Shown: piece by piece, positions 6,985 through 16,316 of the stretch
Layout: each line of letters opens with the position of its first letter
Numbering within the stretch: the stretch's first letter is position 1
Origin: Acidimicrobiia bacterium
GTDB taxonomy: Bacteria > Actinomycetota > Acidimicrobiia > Acidimicrobiales > Aldehydirespiratoraceae
Length of the DNA stretch: 21,379 nt
Assembly: GCA_022824605.1 (NCBI GenBank)
Contig: JAJDZO010000070.1
Coordinates: forward strand, 1-21,379
Direction of reading: 5' to 3'
The notes under the pieces: generated by a model
Told to the model about the DNA's origin: nothing
What the model saw: only the letters and a program-made list of their open reading frames with translations
Databases searched by the model: none
Program-made: the position numbers and the translations under genes

Positions 6985-8160
6985 CTACTGCGCTCCATGC
7001 ATCCCTTCGATGTCGAGCCTGCGCCGGTACACGCCGGCGACGAGCCCGAGGGAGGCCATCGTGGTGAGCATCGACGATCCCCCGTAGCTCACCAGCGGCA
7101 GCGGGATGCCGGTCACCGGCATCATCCCCATCGTCATTCCGACCGACTGGAACGTCTGGAACAACAGCATGGCGAAGATCCCGGTACACATCAGCCGCTC
7201 GAAGGGCGTGAACGCGAGCTGCGCCGTTCGCCAGACGCGGAACAACAACACCGCGAGCAACCCGAGCAGCACCGAGGCGCCCCGCAACCCCAGCTCCTCG
7301 CCCGCAACCGTGAAGATGAAATCGGTCTGCTGCTGGGGCACGAGGTCGGACCGGGTCTGCGTCCCCTGGAACAGCCCCTGGCCCCGCAGCCCGCCGTTGC
7401 CGATGGCGATCTGGGCCTGCTCCACATTGAAGGCGTAGCTGGCGGAGCTGTCGCTCACGTCTGAGGAGAACAGGTACACCCGCAAGCGGGCCTCCTGATA
7501 CTCCTCCAGCGCATCGGATCGGTAGACCCCTACGGTTCCCACCACCAGCACCACGGCCAGGAGCACGATCCATCGGGCCTTGATCCCGCTGGTGATCACC
7601 ATCATCAAGGCGACCACCAGATACACCAGCGTGGTCCCCAGATCGGGCTGGAGAAGCAGCAGGAAGACGGGCGCGGCGGCAAGGGCCAACGCGAGAGCCA
7701 CCCGCCTCAAACCCACCTCGGCGCCGCGGGGCGACAGCAACAGGGCCAACCCGATGATCACGACGAGCTTGCCGGGCTCCGACGGCTGCATCCTGAACGA
7801 GCCGAAGGAGAACCAGCCCTTAGTGCCGTTGACCTCCACCCCGATCTGCAGAACCAGCCACAGCGCACCCAACAGCGCGGCGAAGGCGGGCACATAGAGC
7901 CTTCTCATGAGCTTGGGCGGCACGAACGCCGCGGCCACGCCGACGATCAGGCCCATCACGATGAACAGCACCTGGCGCTCCAGGAAGTCGGTGTTGGGAT
8001 CGGTGAATTCGTCGACGACGCCCCGAGTGGCGGAGTACACCAGCACCGAGCCCATCGCGGCGGTGGCCACGGCCGACAGGTTCAAGAATGGATCGAACAG
8101 CAGCCACCAGGGATCGGCCGAGGCGCTGCGACGCGGCGGGTCCGTCACGGTGGCGGTCAT
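6985..8160 (-). CDS. rodA: RodA, SEDS peptidoglycan glycosyltransferase
   Basis: RodA polymerises lipid II into glycan strands during cell elongation, paired with a class B PBP. The 391-residue product is strongly hydrophobic, with about ten membrane spans. SEDS-family motifs are NGTKGWFSFGSFRMQPSEPGK (begins at 111), LQPDLGTTLVY (170-180), the extracytoplasmic QTDFIFTVAGEELG (278-291), and the signature MPVTGIPLPLVSYGGSS (347-363). It is called RodA rather than FtsW because it directly follows mrdA and the mreBCD genes. The ATG overlaps the mrdA stop by four bases (ATGA), giving a coupled pair and an unambiguous start. Confidence 0.96.
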   Translation of the reverse strand: MTATVTDPPRRSASADPWWLLFDPFLNLSAVATAAMGSVLVYSATRGVVDEFTDPNTDFLERQVLFIVMGLIVGVAAAFVPPKLMRRLYVPAFAALLGALWLVLQIGVEVNGTKGWFSFGSFRMQPSEPGKLVVIIGLALLLSPRGAEVGLRRVALALALAAAPVFLLLLQPDLGTTLVYLVVALMMVITSGIKARWIVLLAVVLVVGTVGVYRSDALEEYQEARLRVYLFSSDVSDSSASYAFNVEQAQIAIGNGGLRGQGLFQGTQTRSDLVPQQQTDFIFTVAGEELGLRGASVLLGLLAVLLFRVWRTAQLAFTPFERLMCTGIFAMLLFQTFQSVGMTMGMMPVTGIPLPLVSYGGSSMLTTMASLGLVAGVYRRRLDIEGMHGAQ

Positions 8161-10451
8161 AGCAGCGCGTCCAGTCCCAGCCGTTCCACAGCCTCTTCGC
8201 CGCCCACCAGCTCCGAGCAGTCCCCGGAGAGTTCGGGCCGGGTCTCAGAGATGGGAACACCTTCTTCGTCGACCTTGATCTCACCGGTGCGCACACCCTC
8301 GAGGAACGACGCCAATTGCTTGACCTCCGCGTAGCAGGAGTCCACCTCCCTGGCGGTGCGAGCCCGGTCGACGGTGTCGGTGGCGATCGGCAGAAGAACC
8401 CGGGCCACTGCGGGTGCGGCCACGTCGCCACCGAAGCCGGCCTCCTCCAACACCATCGCCACCACCACTTCGGGGGTGTGGCGGTAGTTCTGCTCGGGCC
8501 ACGACGCCGGACCGAACGCCACAAACCAGGCCAGGTCGGCCTGTCCCTGCTTCTCGGCCGTACCCGTCTTGCCCGCCACCGGCCATGCGGCCAACGGGAA
8601 GTTCACGCCTCCCGCTCCGGGCAGGTTGAAGGCGTCGTAGGCCGTGCCCCGCAACAGCGACTCGTCGCCGGCGCTGCTGGGAAGGTTGTAGGCCGTGACC
8701 CCGTTGAGGCCGTCGAGCAACGGCACCGCCACCCCGGCATCCCATTGGAGCTCGCGCAGCAGCCTCGGACCGAACTCCTCAAGGATCTCGCCGCTGCGGT
8801 CGGTGATCCTGGCGGCAATGTTGGGCTGGTGGAGCTTGCCTCCGCTGGCCAGCGCAGCGTACAGGTTGGCCATCTGCAGCGGAGTGGTGAGCAGGTTGCC
8901 CTGGCCGATCGCCAGGTTGATCGTGTCTCCGGCGAACCATTGGTCACCGCCGCGCAGGAACACCCCCTCATCGAACTGGAAGTCGTAGTAGGCCCGGTCG
9001 GGCACCACCCCGGTGCGCTCATGGGGCAACGGCACACCGCTCTGCGAGCCCAGCCCGAACGCCCGTGCCGACTCCTGTATGCCTTCGTCGAGAGGCACCG
9101 GTCGCCGGAAGAAGCCCTCCCCGGCGAGCCGGTAGAAGTAGGTGTCGCTCGACACGGTGATGGCATCGCGCAAGTCGACGCCGCGCCCGCAGCAGTAGGG
9201 GCTCTCGAAGACGCAGGTGTCGGACTCGTCCACGCAGAACGGGTAGCGGTAGGTGCCGGTGTCGTTGTAGAACTCGTCGACTGCGATCAGCGACGCACCG
9301 TCGGCACCGACAATCCCCTGAGTGATGGCCGCGTAGGCGGTCACCACCTTGAACGTCGAGCCGGGCGGGTACAGACCCTGGATGGCGCGGTTGAGGATCG
9401 GTGAGAAGTTCTCCTCTGCGGTCAGCTCGTTGAACTGACGCTGCGAGATGCCGTTCACGAAGTCGCGCGGATCGAAGGTGGGGAACGACGCCATGGCCAG
9501 TATCGAGCCGTCCCTGGGGTCGACGGCCACAGCCGCACCCGACGACGCCACGTAGTCGGGGGCGTCGGGTTCGTCCTCGGGGCGCTCCTGACGCCGGGCC
9601 TCGTCGAGACCGCGCCGCAGCTCGCGCTCGAGCAGGCTCTGGACGTCGAGGTTGATGGTGAGGTGCACGTCGCTGCCCGGAAGGGGCTGGCGACCCTTGT
9701 CCTCGTGGACCCTCACGATCTCGTCGAGCCGGTTGACCTCGAACACCCGCACGCCGGGCACGCCCCGCAGTTCGCTCTCGAAGATCCGCTCCACTCCGGA
9801 CTTCCCGATCTCGTCTCCGGGCTGGTACGTCTTGGCGAGGGGATCGGTCGGGTCGATCTGTGCGCTCTGAGACCGGTACTCCGACTGGGTCAGCGGACCC
9901 ACATAGCCGAGCAGATGCGCGGCCAGCTCGCCGTAGGGGTAGCTGCGAACGATGCGCTCCTCCACCGAGACTCCGGGGAACAGGTCGGGCCGTTCGCCCA
10001 GATACACCAGCAGATCGGGGTCGATGTCGAATGCCACCGGAACCCTGTCGAACGGACCGATCTCCGGACTCGCCAGCCGCGCCTCGATGTGGCTCACCTT
10101 GGTGAGGCGGCCCGAGCGGCTGATGATCTCGGCCAGTTCATGCAGGACTGCCTCCTGTTCGGACTCGTCCAGGGCGTTGCGGAACTCCAGGCGGTCGATG
10201 GTCACCACCTCGACCACCCGGTTGTCGACGAGGATGCGTCCCTCGGCGTCGAAGATGCGGCCCCGCGGCCCCTCCGTGTGCACCACCCGCAGAATGTTGG
10301 AAGCCGCCACGGTCTGCAGTTCCTCGCGCTCGAGAACCTGCAAGTACCACAGGCGAGCGAACAGGGCGCCCACCAGGCACACCGCCACGATGCCGATCAC
10401 GTAGAGCCGGAAACTCTGGCGGTCGTCGGCGCCCGCGCCGTTCGAGGCCAT
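8157..10451 (-). CDS. mrdA: penicillin-binding protein 2 (class B, elongation transpeptidase)
   Basis: This is the elongasome transpeptidase that crosslinks peptidoglycan with RodA. The 764-residue product has one N-terminal membrane anchor (about 15-35) and a PBP dimerisation region (about 57-250). The transpeptidase domain carries nucleophile motif STFK (S365 to K368), second motif SSD (434-436, the SxD variant common in PBP2) and KTGT (628-631). Between the first two motifs is a Cys cluster at C406, C413, C420 and C421, which could form disulphides outside the cell. A C-terminal tail of about 65 residues follows the catalytic domain. The ATG shares its A with the mreD stop (TGATG). Beta-lactam binding is expected from the family. 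Confidence 0.96.
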   Translation of the reverse strand: MASNGAGADDRQSFRLYVIGIVAVCLVGALFARLWYLQVLEREELQTVAASNILRVVHTEGPRGRIFDAEGRILVDNRVVEVVTIDRLEFRNALDESEQEAVLHELAEIISRSGRLTKVSHIEARLASPEIGPFDRVPVAFDIDPDLLVYLGERPDLFPGVSVEERIVRSYPYGELAAHLLGYVGPLTQSEYRSQSAQIDPTDPLAKTYQPGDEIGKSGVERIFESELRGVPGVRVFEVNRLDEIVRVHEDKGRQPLPGSDVHLTINLDVQSLLERELRRGLDEARRQERPEDEPDAPDYVASSGAAVAVDPRDGSILAMASFPTFDPRDFVNGISQRQFNELTAEENFSPILNRAIQGLYPPGSTFKVVTAYAAITQGIVGADGASLIAVDEFYNDTGTYRYPFCVDESDTCVFESPYCCGRGVDLRDAITVSSDTYFYRLAGEGFFRRPVPLDEGIQESARAFGLGSQSGVPLPHERTGVVPDRAYYDFQFDEGVFLRGGDQWFAGDTINLAIGQGNLLTTPLQMANLYAALASGGKLHQPNIAARITDRSGEILEEFGPRLLRELQWDAGVAVPLLDGLNGVTAYNLPSSAGDESLLRGTAYDAFNLPGAGGVNFPLAAWPVAGKTGTAEKQGQADLAWFVAFGPASWPEQNYRHTPEVVVAMVLEEAGFGGDVAAPAVARVLLPIATDTVDRARTAREVDSCYAEVKQLASFLEGVRTGEIKVDEEGVPISETRPELSGDCSELVGGEEAVERLGLDALL

Positions 10452-11056
10452 CAGCGGCGATTCCTGGCCCTCTCGGCGGGCTCACGACGCCGCGCCTTTC
10501 GGGGCATCGGTTCGCTCCTCACCGCCCAGCGCATCGCGGGCGCCACCACCACCGACAGCAAGGCATTGAGGGCCGACGCCACCAGCACAACGGTCAGCAG
10601 CCGGTCGTCGATGAGGACTCGCCCACCGACGACGGTGCCCAGCAGCGCGTAGGCCGTCACCATGGCCGCGGTGCCCAGGAAGGCCAGCACCACCACCCGC
10701 AGGCGCGTGCTGTGGACGAGATCCTCGGTGACGACACCCAGCGCGTGAGCCACCAACGCGAAGGCGATCGCCGACAGACCGAGCGGGGTCGAGAGGTAGA
10801 CGTCCCACATCAACCCGGCCAGGAACGCGATCAAGGAACCGTTGCGGGCACCGGCGAACACGGCGGCCAGCACAGCCACCAACGCAGGAAGCTCGGGGGC
10901 GACACCGGCCACCCTCACCTCGGCGAAGAACGTCAACTGGAACAGCAGCGCAACCAGGTACACCAGCATGAGCCGCAGCGTCGTGAGGATCATGCTGTCA
11001 CCGGCCAGCAGGCGGCGCGGCCGCATCACATTCGGAACCGACTGCGGAGCCGTCAT
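10451..11056 (-). CDS. mreD: rod shape-determining protein MreD
   Basis: MreD is an integral membrane subunit of the elongasome that bridges MreC and the synthases. The 201-residue product has about five to six predicted membrane spans (roughly 24-45, 50-70, 75-95, 97-115, 120-145, 155-175) and a basic cytoplasmic tail rich in Arg. Sequence is poorly conserved in this family, so the call leans on topology and position between mreC and mrdA. The chosen ATG has GAGG seven bases upstream. A later ATG (residue 22, MILTTLRL) would give a tighter N-terminus and cannot be excluded. The start overlaps the end of a 23-codon ORF as ATGA. Confidence 0.88.
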   Translation of the reverse strand: MTAPQSVPNVMRPRRLLAGDSMILTTLRLMLVYLVALLFQLTFFAEVRVAGVAPELPALVAVLAAVFAGARNGSLIAFLAGLMWDVYLSTPLGLSAIAFALVAHALGVVTEDLVHSTRLRVVVLAFLGTAAMVTAYALLGTVVGGRVLIDDRLLTVVLVASALNALLSVVVAPAMRWAVRSEPMPRKARRREPAERARNRR

Positions 11057-11135
11057 GTGGGCCTCACCGCCAACGGGCCGACCGCTGTGATGGCGACTCC
11101 GGCGAGAGGTTGGCGAGCTGTCATGTCGGCCTCAC
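11047..11135 (-). repeat. duplicated translation-initiation segment, 68 bp apart
   Basis: Two 21-nt segments on the minus strand, 11115-11135 and 11047-11067, each contain GTGAGGCC, one variable base, ACATGAC, another variable base, then GCTC. They differ at two positions. The second copy is the mreD ribosome binding site and start; the first sits at the mreC stop and starts the 23-codon ORF. Confidence 0.75.
11053..11124 (-). CDS. 23-residue ORF between mreC and mreD, possible leader or coupling peptide
   Basis: An ATG at 11122-11124 opens a 23-codon frame reading MTARQPLAGVAITAVGPLAV and RPT, ending in a TGA that overlaps the mreD ATG by four bases. Its own ribosome binding site (GTGAGGCC) overlaps the mreC stop. 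It resembles no family I know. The initiation region copies that of mreD with two mismatches in 21 bases. It may pass ribosomes from mreC to mreD, or it may be a by-product of a short duplication. It is too short for coding statistics to decide. Confidence 0.35.
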   Translation of the reverse strand: MTARQPLAGVAITAVGPLAVRPT

Positions 11136-12028
11136 GGCGACTCCTCGGCGAACGGAGAGTCGGGTCCGACAGGTGCTTCCTCGGCGGGCGGCTGCAACAA
11201 CACGGTGACGTAACCGAGATCCTCAGTGTCGGCGGCCAGTTCGACGGTCACCACCTGGGCCAGATCCGCCTCGGCCGCCTCGACGGACACCACCCGCCCG
11301 ACCGGTATGTCGGCGGGATAGCGGCTCCCGGCCGCGGTCACCACCGGGCTCCCGACGGCGGGCAACTCCGAGAGGTCGCCGGTCTCGGGCCAGCGCAGGC
11401 CGCCATCCACCACGAAGCGGGTCGGATCTCCGGCCATCCCGTGCCCGAGACCGACGTCGCCGGAGTCGAGCAGACGCACCCCGATGACCAGGCTCGGATC
11501 GCTCACGGTGGTCACCGTGCTCGACACCGCGTCCGCGGTCTCCACCCGCCCCACCAGTCCCGCCGCGGTGACGACGGCCATGCCGGGAGCCACCCCGTCA
11601 CGGTGGCCCACATCGATGGCCACCAGATCGTCGTCGAAGTTGCCGACCGAGCCGCGCAGCACCGTGGCGGTCAGGCGTTCAATGCCCTCGACATAGGTCA
11701 CCCCGGTTGCGGACAGGAGCCGGTCGAAGGCATCGGCCTGCGCGGCGGAGCGAATGTCGGCGCTGCGCAGCCGGTCCACCTCGTCTTGGAGCCTGGCGTT
11801 CTCGTCGCGCAGGTCGTTGTAGGAGAACATGACCGTCCAGACCTCCGCCACCGGCCCGAGCACGGTGTCGACTGCGGAAACCACCGGCTCGAGCACGTCG
11901 CGCACCTGGCTCTGGGCGGTCTCAAGCGGCCCGAAGCCGCGGAAGTCAAGCGTCAGCAGCGTGACAGCAGTGAGAATCAGCAACAGCAGGCCGTAGCGAG
12001 ACCGTCCGCCGCGCGGGACGACCGCCAT
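11132..12028 (-). CDS. mreC: rod shape-determining protein MreC
   Basis: MreC is a periplasmic-side scaffold that activates PBP2-RodA. The 298-residue product has a short basic N-terminus, one membrane anchor (about 12-30) and a coiled-coil segment around 70-92 (NDLRDENARLQDEVDRLRS). The MreC beta-barrel core follows, including VLRGSVGNFDDDLVAIDVGH (123-142) and GVAPGMAVVTAAGLVGRV (144-161), then an acidic, Pro-rich tail. Length is typical. The ATG lies 29 bp after the mreB stop; the ribosome site is weak (a short GAG close to the start). Position between mreB and mreD makes the call firm. Confidence 0.95.
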   Translation of the reverse strand: MAVVPRGGRSRYGLLLLILTAVTLLTLDFRGFGPLETAQSQVRDVLEPVVSAVDTVLGPVAEVWTVMFSYNDLRDENARLQDEVDRLRSADIRSAAQADAFDRLLSATGVTYVEGIERLTATVLRGSVGNFDDDLVAIDVGHRDGVAPGMAVVTAAGLVGRVETADAVSSTVTTVSDPSLVIGVRLLDSGDVGLGHGMAGDPTRFVVDGGLRWPETGDLSELPAVGSPVVTAAGSRYPADIPVGRVVSVEAAEADLAQVVTVELAADTEDLGYVTVLLQPPAEEAPVGPDSPFAEESP

Positions 12029-12057
12029 CGCTCGGCGTCAGATTTCGCCCGATACGG

Positions 12058-13077
12058 TCACCGCTGGTCCAAGTTGTCGAGCACGTGGCCGCAGCCCCTC
12101 ACCACGGCGAGCAACGGATCCTGGGCGACCGTGATCGGCATGCCGGTCTCGTTGGCGATCCGCTGGTCCAGGTTCCTCAGCAGCGCGCCCCCGCCCGCCA
12201 GCACTATGCCCACCTCCATGATGTCGGCGGCGAGTTCCGGCGGGGTGTGGTCGAGCGTGCCGCGCACGGCATCGCAGATGGCGGTGACCGACTCGTCCAA
12301 GCCCTCCCGGATGTCTTCGGTGGTGACCGACACCACTCGGGGCAGCCCGCTCACGAGATCTCGGCCCCGGATGTCGGCCCTGGCCTCTCGGGCGAGAGGG
12401 TACGCCGAGCCGAGCACGATCTTGATCTCCTCGGCGGTGCGCTCACCGATCAGCAGGGAGTGCTCCTTCTTGACATATTGGGAGATGACGTTGTCGAACT
12501 CGTCTCCTCCCACCCGGATCGACCGGCTCGACACGATGCCGCCGAGCGAGATGACAGCCACCTCGGTGGTGCCTCCACCGATGTCGACGATCATGTTCCC
12601 GGTCGGTTCCCAAACCTGCAGCCCGGTGCCGATCGCCGCGGCCATCGGCTCCTCGATTATGTGGGTCGGCTTGCGGGCGCCGGCCGACTCGGCAGCCTCC
12701 TGCACGGCCCGCTGCTCCACGCCGGTGATTCCCGACGGAACCGCGATGACCATCCGGGGCTTGGTCCAGCGCCGGTTGTGGACACGCTCGATGAAGTAGC
12801 GCAGCATCTCCTCGCACATGTCGAAGTCGGCGATCACCCCGTCCTTGAGCGGGCGGACGGCCTGTATGTGCGACGGGGTGCGGCCGATCATGCTCTTCGC
12901 CTCGGCACCCACAGCCAGCACCTTGCGGGTCCGGGTGTTGATGGCCACCACCGACGGCTCGTCGAGCACGATCCCTTCGCCCCGCACATGCACAACGGTG
13001 TTCGCGGTTCCGAGGTCGAGGGCCATGTCACGGCCCATCACCCACCCCAGCCCCGAAAGCATGTTCGCTGTGCTCAT
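12058..13077 (-). CDS. mreB: actin-like cell-shape protein MreB
   Basis: MreB forms membrane-bound filaments that guide lateral wall synthesis. The 339-residue product has the actin-fold nucleotide motifs: phosphate-1 DLGTANT (21-27), phosphate-2 DIGGGTTEVA (165-174) and adenosine motif LAGGGALL (293-300). Other conserved blocks are IAVPSGITGVEQRA and IIEEPMAAAIG. I chose the ATG at 13077 because GAGG lies eight bases upstream and the length fits the family (about 335-345). The in-frame extension to a TTG at 13119 adds a basic stretch that MreB lacks and was rejected. It heads the mreBCD-mrdA-rodA unit, and a promoter candidate lies in the 151-bp gap upstream. Confidence 0.97.
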   Translation of the reverse strand: MSTANMLSGLGWVMGRDMALDLGTANTVVHVRGEGIVLDEPSVVAINTRTRKVLAVGAEAKSMIGRTPSHIQAVRPLKDGVIADFDMCEEMLRYFIERVHNRRWTKPRMVIAVPSGITGVEQRAVQEAAESAGARKPTHIIEEPMAAAIGTGLQVWEPTGNMIVDIGGGTTEVAVISLGGIVSSRSIRVGGDEFDNVISQYVKKEHSLLIGERTAEEIKIVLGSAYPLAREARADIRGRDLVSGLPRVVSVTTEDIREGLDESVTAICDAVRGTLDHTPPELAADIMEVGIVLAGGGALLRNLDQRIANETGMPITVAQDPLLAVVRGCGHVLDNLDQR

Positions 13078-13109
13078 TGTGATGCCTCGACCAGATTGGG
13101 GACGCCGAC

Positions 13110-13131
13110 GCCGGGCCAAGAAAGACCCGGC
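13110..13131 (-). other. stem-loop in the likely mreB 5' leader
   Basis: GCCGGGTC and GGCCCGGC (minus strand) can form an eight-pair stem, including G-U pairs, with a TTTCTT loop. It sits between the candidate promoter and the mreB ribosome binding site, about 30 nt before the ATG. It has no following T-run. A regulatory role is inference only. Confidence 0.4.
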
Positions 13132-13145
13132 CGTCCGCTAGCCGG

Positions 13146-13176
13146 AGTGTAGACGACCGCGAGCCCTCGCACACAA
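13146..13176 (-). promoter_or_regulatory. candidate mreB promoter
   Basis: The minus strand shows TTGTGT (13171-13176), a 19-bp spacer and TACACT (13146-13151), giving a start near 13139 and a leader of about 60 nt. The spacer is long but holds a perfect GCGAG/CTCGC palindrome (13159-13170) that could be an operator. The -10 hexamer is identical to the one before tig. Confidence 0.4.
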
Positions 13177-13202
13177 TTCACGTCATGAGACCCTTACCGT
13201 CA

Positions 13203-13241
13203 GGAATTGCAGTATTTCCAATGATTTTCTAATGCAATTCC
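13203..13241. other. AT-rich inverted repeat across the ndk stop codon
   Basis: GGAATTGCA (13203-13211) and TGCAATTCC (13233-13241) are perfect nine-base arms around a 21-nt AT-rich centre. The element spans the last ndk codons and stop. It lacks a T-run, so a standard intrinsic terminator is unlikely. It could bind a regulator upstream of the mreB promoter or protect the ndk 3' end. Confidence 0.55.
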
Positions 13242-13639
13242 GGGAAGAAGATGCCTATTTCTCTTCGAGCCGAATCGGCCGAGTCGCTTCCGTGGACCAG
13301 GTTCTCGGTGACCTCGGTTCCGAGATCGCCGCGGATGGTCCCCGGGGCAGCCTTCACGGGATCGGTGGCGCCCATCATCTGGCGGACCACGCTCCAAGTG
13401 TCGGGCGGGCCTTCCACCACCGCCACCAGCACAGGACTCCTGCCCATGAAGGCCACGAGTTCGTCGTAGAAGCCCTTGCCGACATGCTCTGCGTAGTGGC
13501 GGGCGAGCACGTCAGCGCCGAGAGTGCGCAGATCGGCCGCGACGAGCCGCAGACCCTTGCGCTCGAAACGGCCGAGGATCTCGCCCACCAGACCGCGCTC
13601 GACCGCGTCGGGCTTGCATATCACCAGCGTCCGGTTCAC
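13229..13639 (-). CDS. ndk: nucleoside diphosphate kinase
   Basis: Ndk transfers the gamma phosphate from ATP to other (d)NDPs through a phosphohistidine. The 136-residue product shows NRTLVICKPDAVERGLVGEI at the N-terminus (2-21, with K9 in the nucleotide site). The active site NLVHGSDS has catalytic H116, and the product ends EIGIFFPEL. Length is normal. The start is GTG at 13639, placed by the conserved N-terminus. In-frame sequence runs far upstream (to 13909) but overlaps folC and is not coding. No Shine-Dalgarno is present; TAGCAT lies eight bases upstream. It follows folC by 59 bp. Confidence 0.97.
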   Translation of the reverse strand: MNRTLVICKPDAVERGLVGEILGRFERKGLRLVAADLRTLGADVLARHYAEHVGKGFYDELVAFMGRSPVLVAVVEGPPDTWSVVRQMMGATDPVKAAPGTIRGDLGTEVTENLVHGSDSADSARREIGIFFPELH

Positions 13640-13647
13640 GGCCAGCG

Positions 13648-13653
13648 ATGCTA
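13648..13653 (-). promoter_or_regulatory. candidate -10 element for ndk
   Basis: TAGCAT on the minus strand ends eight bases before the ndk GTG, matching TANNNT at leaderless or near-leaderless spacing. The -35 region is occupied by a GC-rich palindrome, and no -35 hexamer is clear. Confidence 0.35.
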
Positions 13654-13654
13654 C

Positions 13655-13668
13655 GGCCCGCTCGGGCC
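13655..13668. other. perfect GC hairpin between folC and ndk
   Basis: GGCCCG and CGGGCC arms are separated by two bases, in the 59-bp folC-ndk gap and directly next to the ndk -10 candidate. There is no T-run. It could limit read-through from folC or act as an operator. Confidence 0.45.
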
Positions 13669-13698
13669 GAGGGCTACCCGCTCGGTGATCGCCTGCGG

Positions 13699-15000
13699 TC
13701 ACGGGCCCGTCGCGTTGAGGGCTACCTTGGCTGCGCCGATCACGGTGAAGGAGCCGGTGACCGTCACCACGTCGTCGGCATCGGCGAGCTCTAGGGCGCG
13801 GTCGAGCGCCGCTTCCACATCGTCGATCGCCTCCGTGGGCGCACCGAGCGACGCGGCCGCGGCGGCCACCTCCGTCGCGGGGATGCCCCGCATTGTGGGA
13901 GCGGTGCAACAGATCACCCGGTCGGCCCGACCGGCTTCGAGCCCGGAGAGCACGCCCACCACGTCGCGCCCGGACTGCATCCCGACCACCAGGAAACGTC
14001 GGCCACTCGGTGCGAAGTCCTCGCTGAGCGTGGCAGCTGCGGCCCGGGCGCCGTCGGGGTTGTGGGCACCGTCGAGCACGACCAGCGGATCCCGGCGAGC
14101 GATCTCGAATCGGCCCGGAACGTTCACGTTGGCTAGGGCCTCGCCGATCACGTCATCTGACAGCGGCGCCTCGAAGAAGGCCTCCGCGGTGGCCACCGCC
14201 AATGACACGTTGTCGAGTTGATGTCGCCCGTGCAGCGACACCAGCACATCGCGGTGGTTCGTGTAGGGAGTGCGAAGGTCGGCCAGCCATCCGCCCACCG
14301 CCAGCCGGGTCCGAGTCGCAGCGAAGTCGCGGTCGCGCTCGAACATGGCGGCATGGGGCTCGGCCCGGAACACGTCACGGGTGGCGGGATCCGTCTCGCC
14401 GCACACCACCGTCGAGCACGGCTTGATGATGCCGGCCTTCTCGCTGGCCACCGCACGCCGCCAGTCGCCCACGCCGTCGGTGTGGTCGAAGGCCACGTTG
14501 GTGATCGTTGCGACCTGCGCGTCCACCACATTGGTGGCGTCGAAACGGCCCAGCATCCCCACTTCGACCACGGCCACGTCCACGGCCACATCGGCGAAGT
14601 GCTGCAACGCGGCCGCGGTCACCGTCTCGAACCAGGTGGCCCGCATCTCCAGGCAGTCAGCGAAACGGGCCACGTCGCCGATGGCGGCGCCGAAGGCCTC
14701 GGGATCGATGGGCTCCGCATCCACCGAGATCCGCTCGGTCGGCGCCACCAGGTGCGGACTCGTGTAGGCGCCCACGCGCAGACCCATCTCCTGCAACAGC
14801 CGGGCCGTGACCCGCACCGTCGAGCCTTTGCCGTTGGTGCCGGTGACATGGATCACGCGGTAGCACCGCTGCGGGTCTCCCATCGCGGCGGTGAGGCTCT
14901 GCGCCGATTCGAGGCTCAGCCCGGCGACACGGCCCGCACGCGGCTTGACCTCATGGTTGATCAACGTCTCCAGATGGTCCAGGGCCGCGCCGTAGTCCAA
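13699..15000 (-). CDS. folC: folylpolyglutamate synthase / dihydrofolate synthase
   Basis: FolC is an ATP-dependent ligase of the Mur ligase superfamily that adds glutamate to dihydropteroate and/or to folates. The 433-residue product has the P-loop TGTNGKGS (53-60), YTSPHL with the folate-binding ERISV segment, the VEVGMLGRFDATN block, FDHT, and the C-terminal domain motif VLDGAHNPDG. It is not possible to say from sequence alone whether it has one or both activities. The start is TTG, 18 bp after the clpX stop, with AGAGG eight bases upstream; the next residues, DYGAALDHLE, suit the family N-terminus. No other folate genes lie near. Confidence 0.93.
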   Translation of the reverse strand: MDYGAALDHLETLINHEVKPRAGRVAGLSLESAQSLTAAMGDPQRCYRVIHVTGTNGKGSTVRVTARLLQEMGLRVGAYTSPHLVAPTERISVDAEPIDPEAFGAAIGDVARFADCLEMRATWFETVTAAALQHFADVAVDVAVVEVGMLGRFDATNVVDAQVATITNVAFDHTDGVGDWRRAVASEKAGIIKPCSTVVCGETDPATRDVFRAEPHAAMFERDRDFAATRTRLAVGGWLADLRTPYTNHRDVLVSLHGRHQLDNVSLAVATAEAFFEAPLSDDVIGEALANVNVPGRFEIARRDPLVVLDGAHNPDGARAAAATLSEDFAPSGRRFLVVGMQSGRDVVGVLSGLEAGRADRVICCTAPTMRGIPATEVAAAAASLGAPTEAIDDVEAALDRALELADADDVVTVTGSFTVIGAAKVALNATGP

Positions 15001-15018
15001 GAAGAGGCCTCTGCTGCT

Positions 15019-16287
<1,269 letters not shown>

Positions 16288-16316
16288 GCGGTCGTCCCCC
16301 CTCCCCTGCCAGAGCG

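Noticed and set aside
5011..7464. Long plus-strand open frame opposite the radical SAM and rodA genes
   Set aside because: It lies antisense to two clearly conserved genes and has low-complexity, His/Arg/Gly-rich translation typical of GC-rich shadow frames. The same applies to 947-2149, 10712-12799, 12085-13152 and 14218-16563 on the plus strand.
13078..13119. Longer MreB from a TTG at 13119
   Set aside because: It adds 14 mostly basic residues absent from the family; the ATG at 13077 has a good ribosome site and normal length.
13203..13241. Rho-independent terminator after ndk
   Set aside because: The stem is AT-rich with a 21-nt loop and no T-run follows in the direction of transcription.
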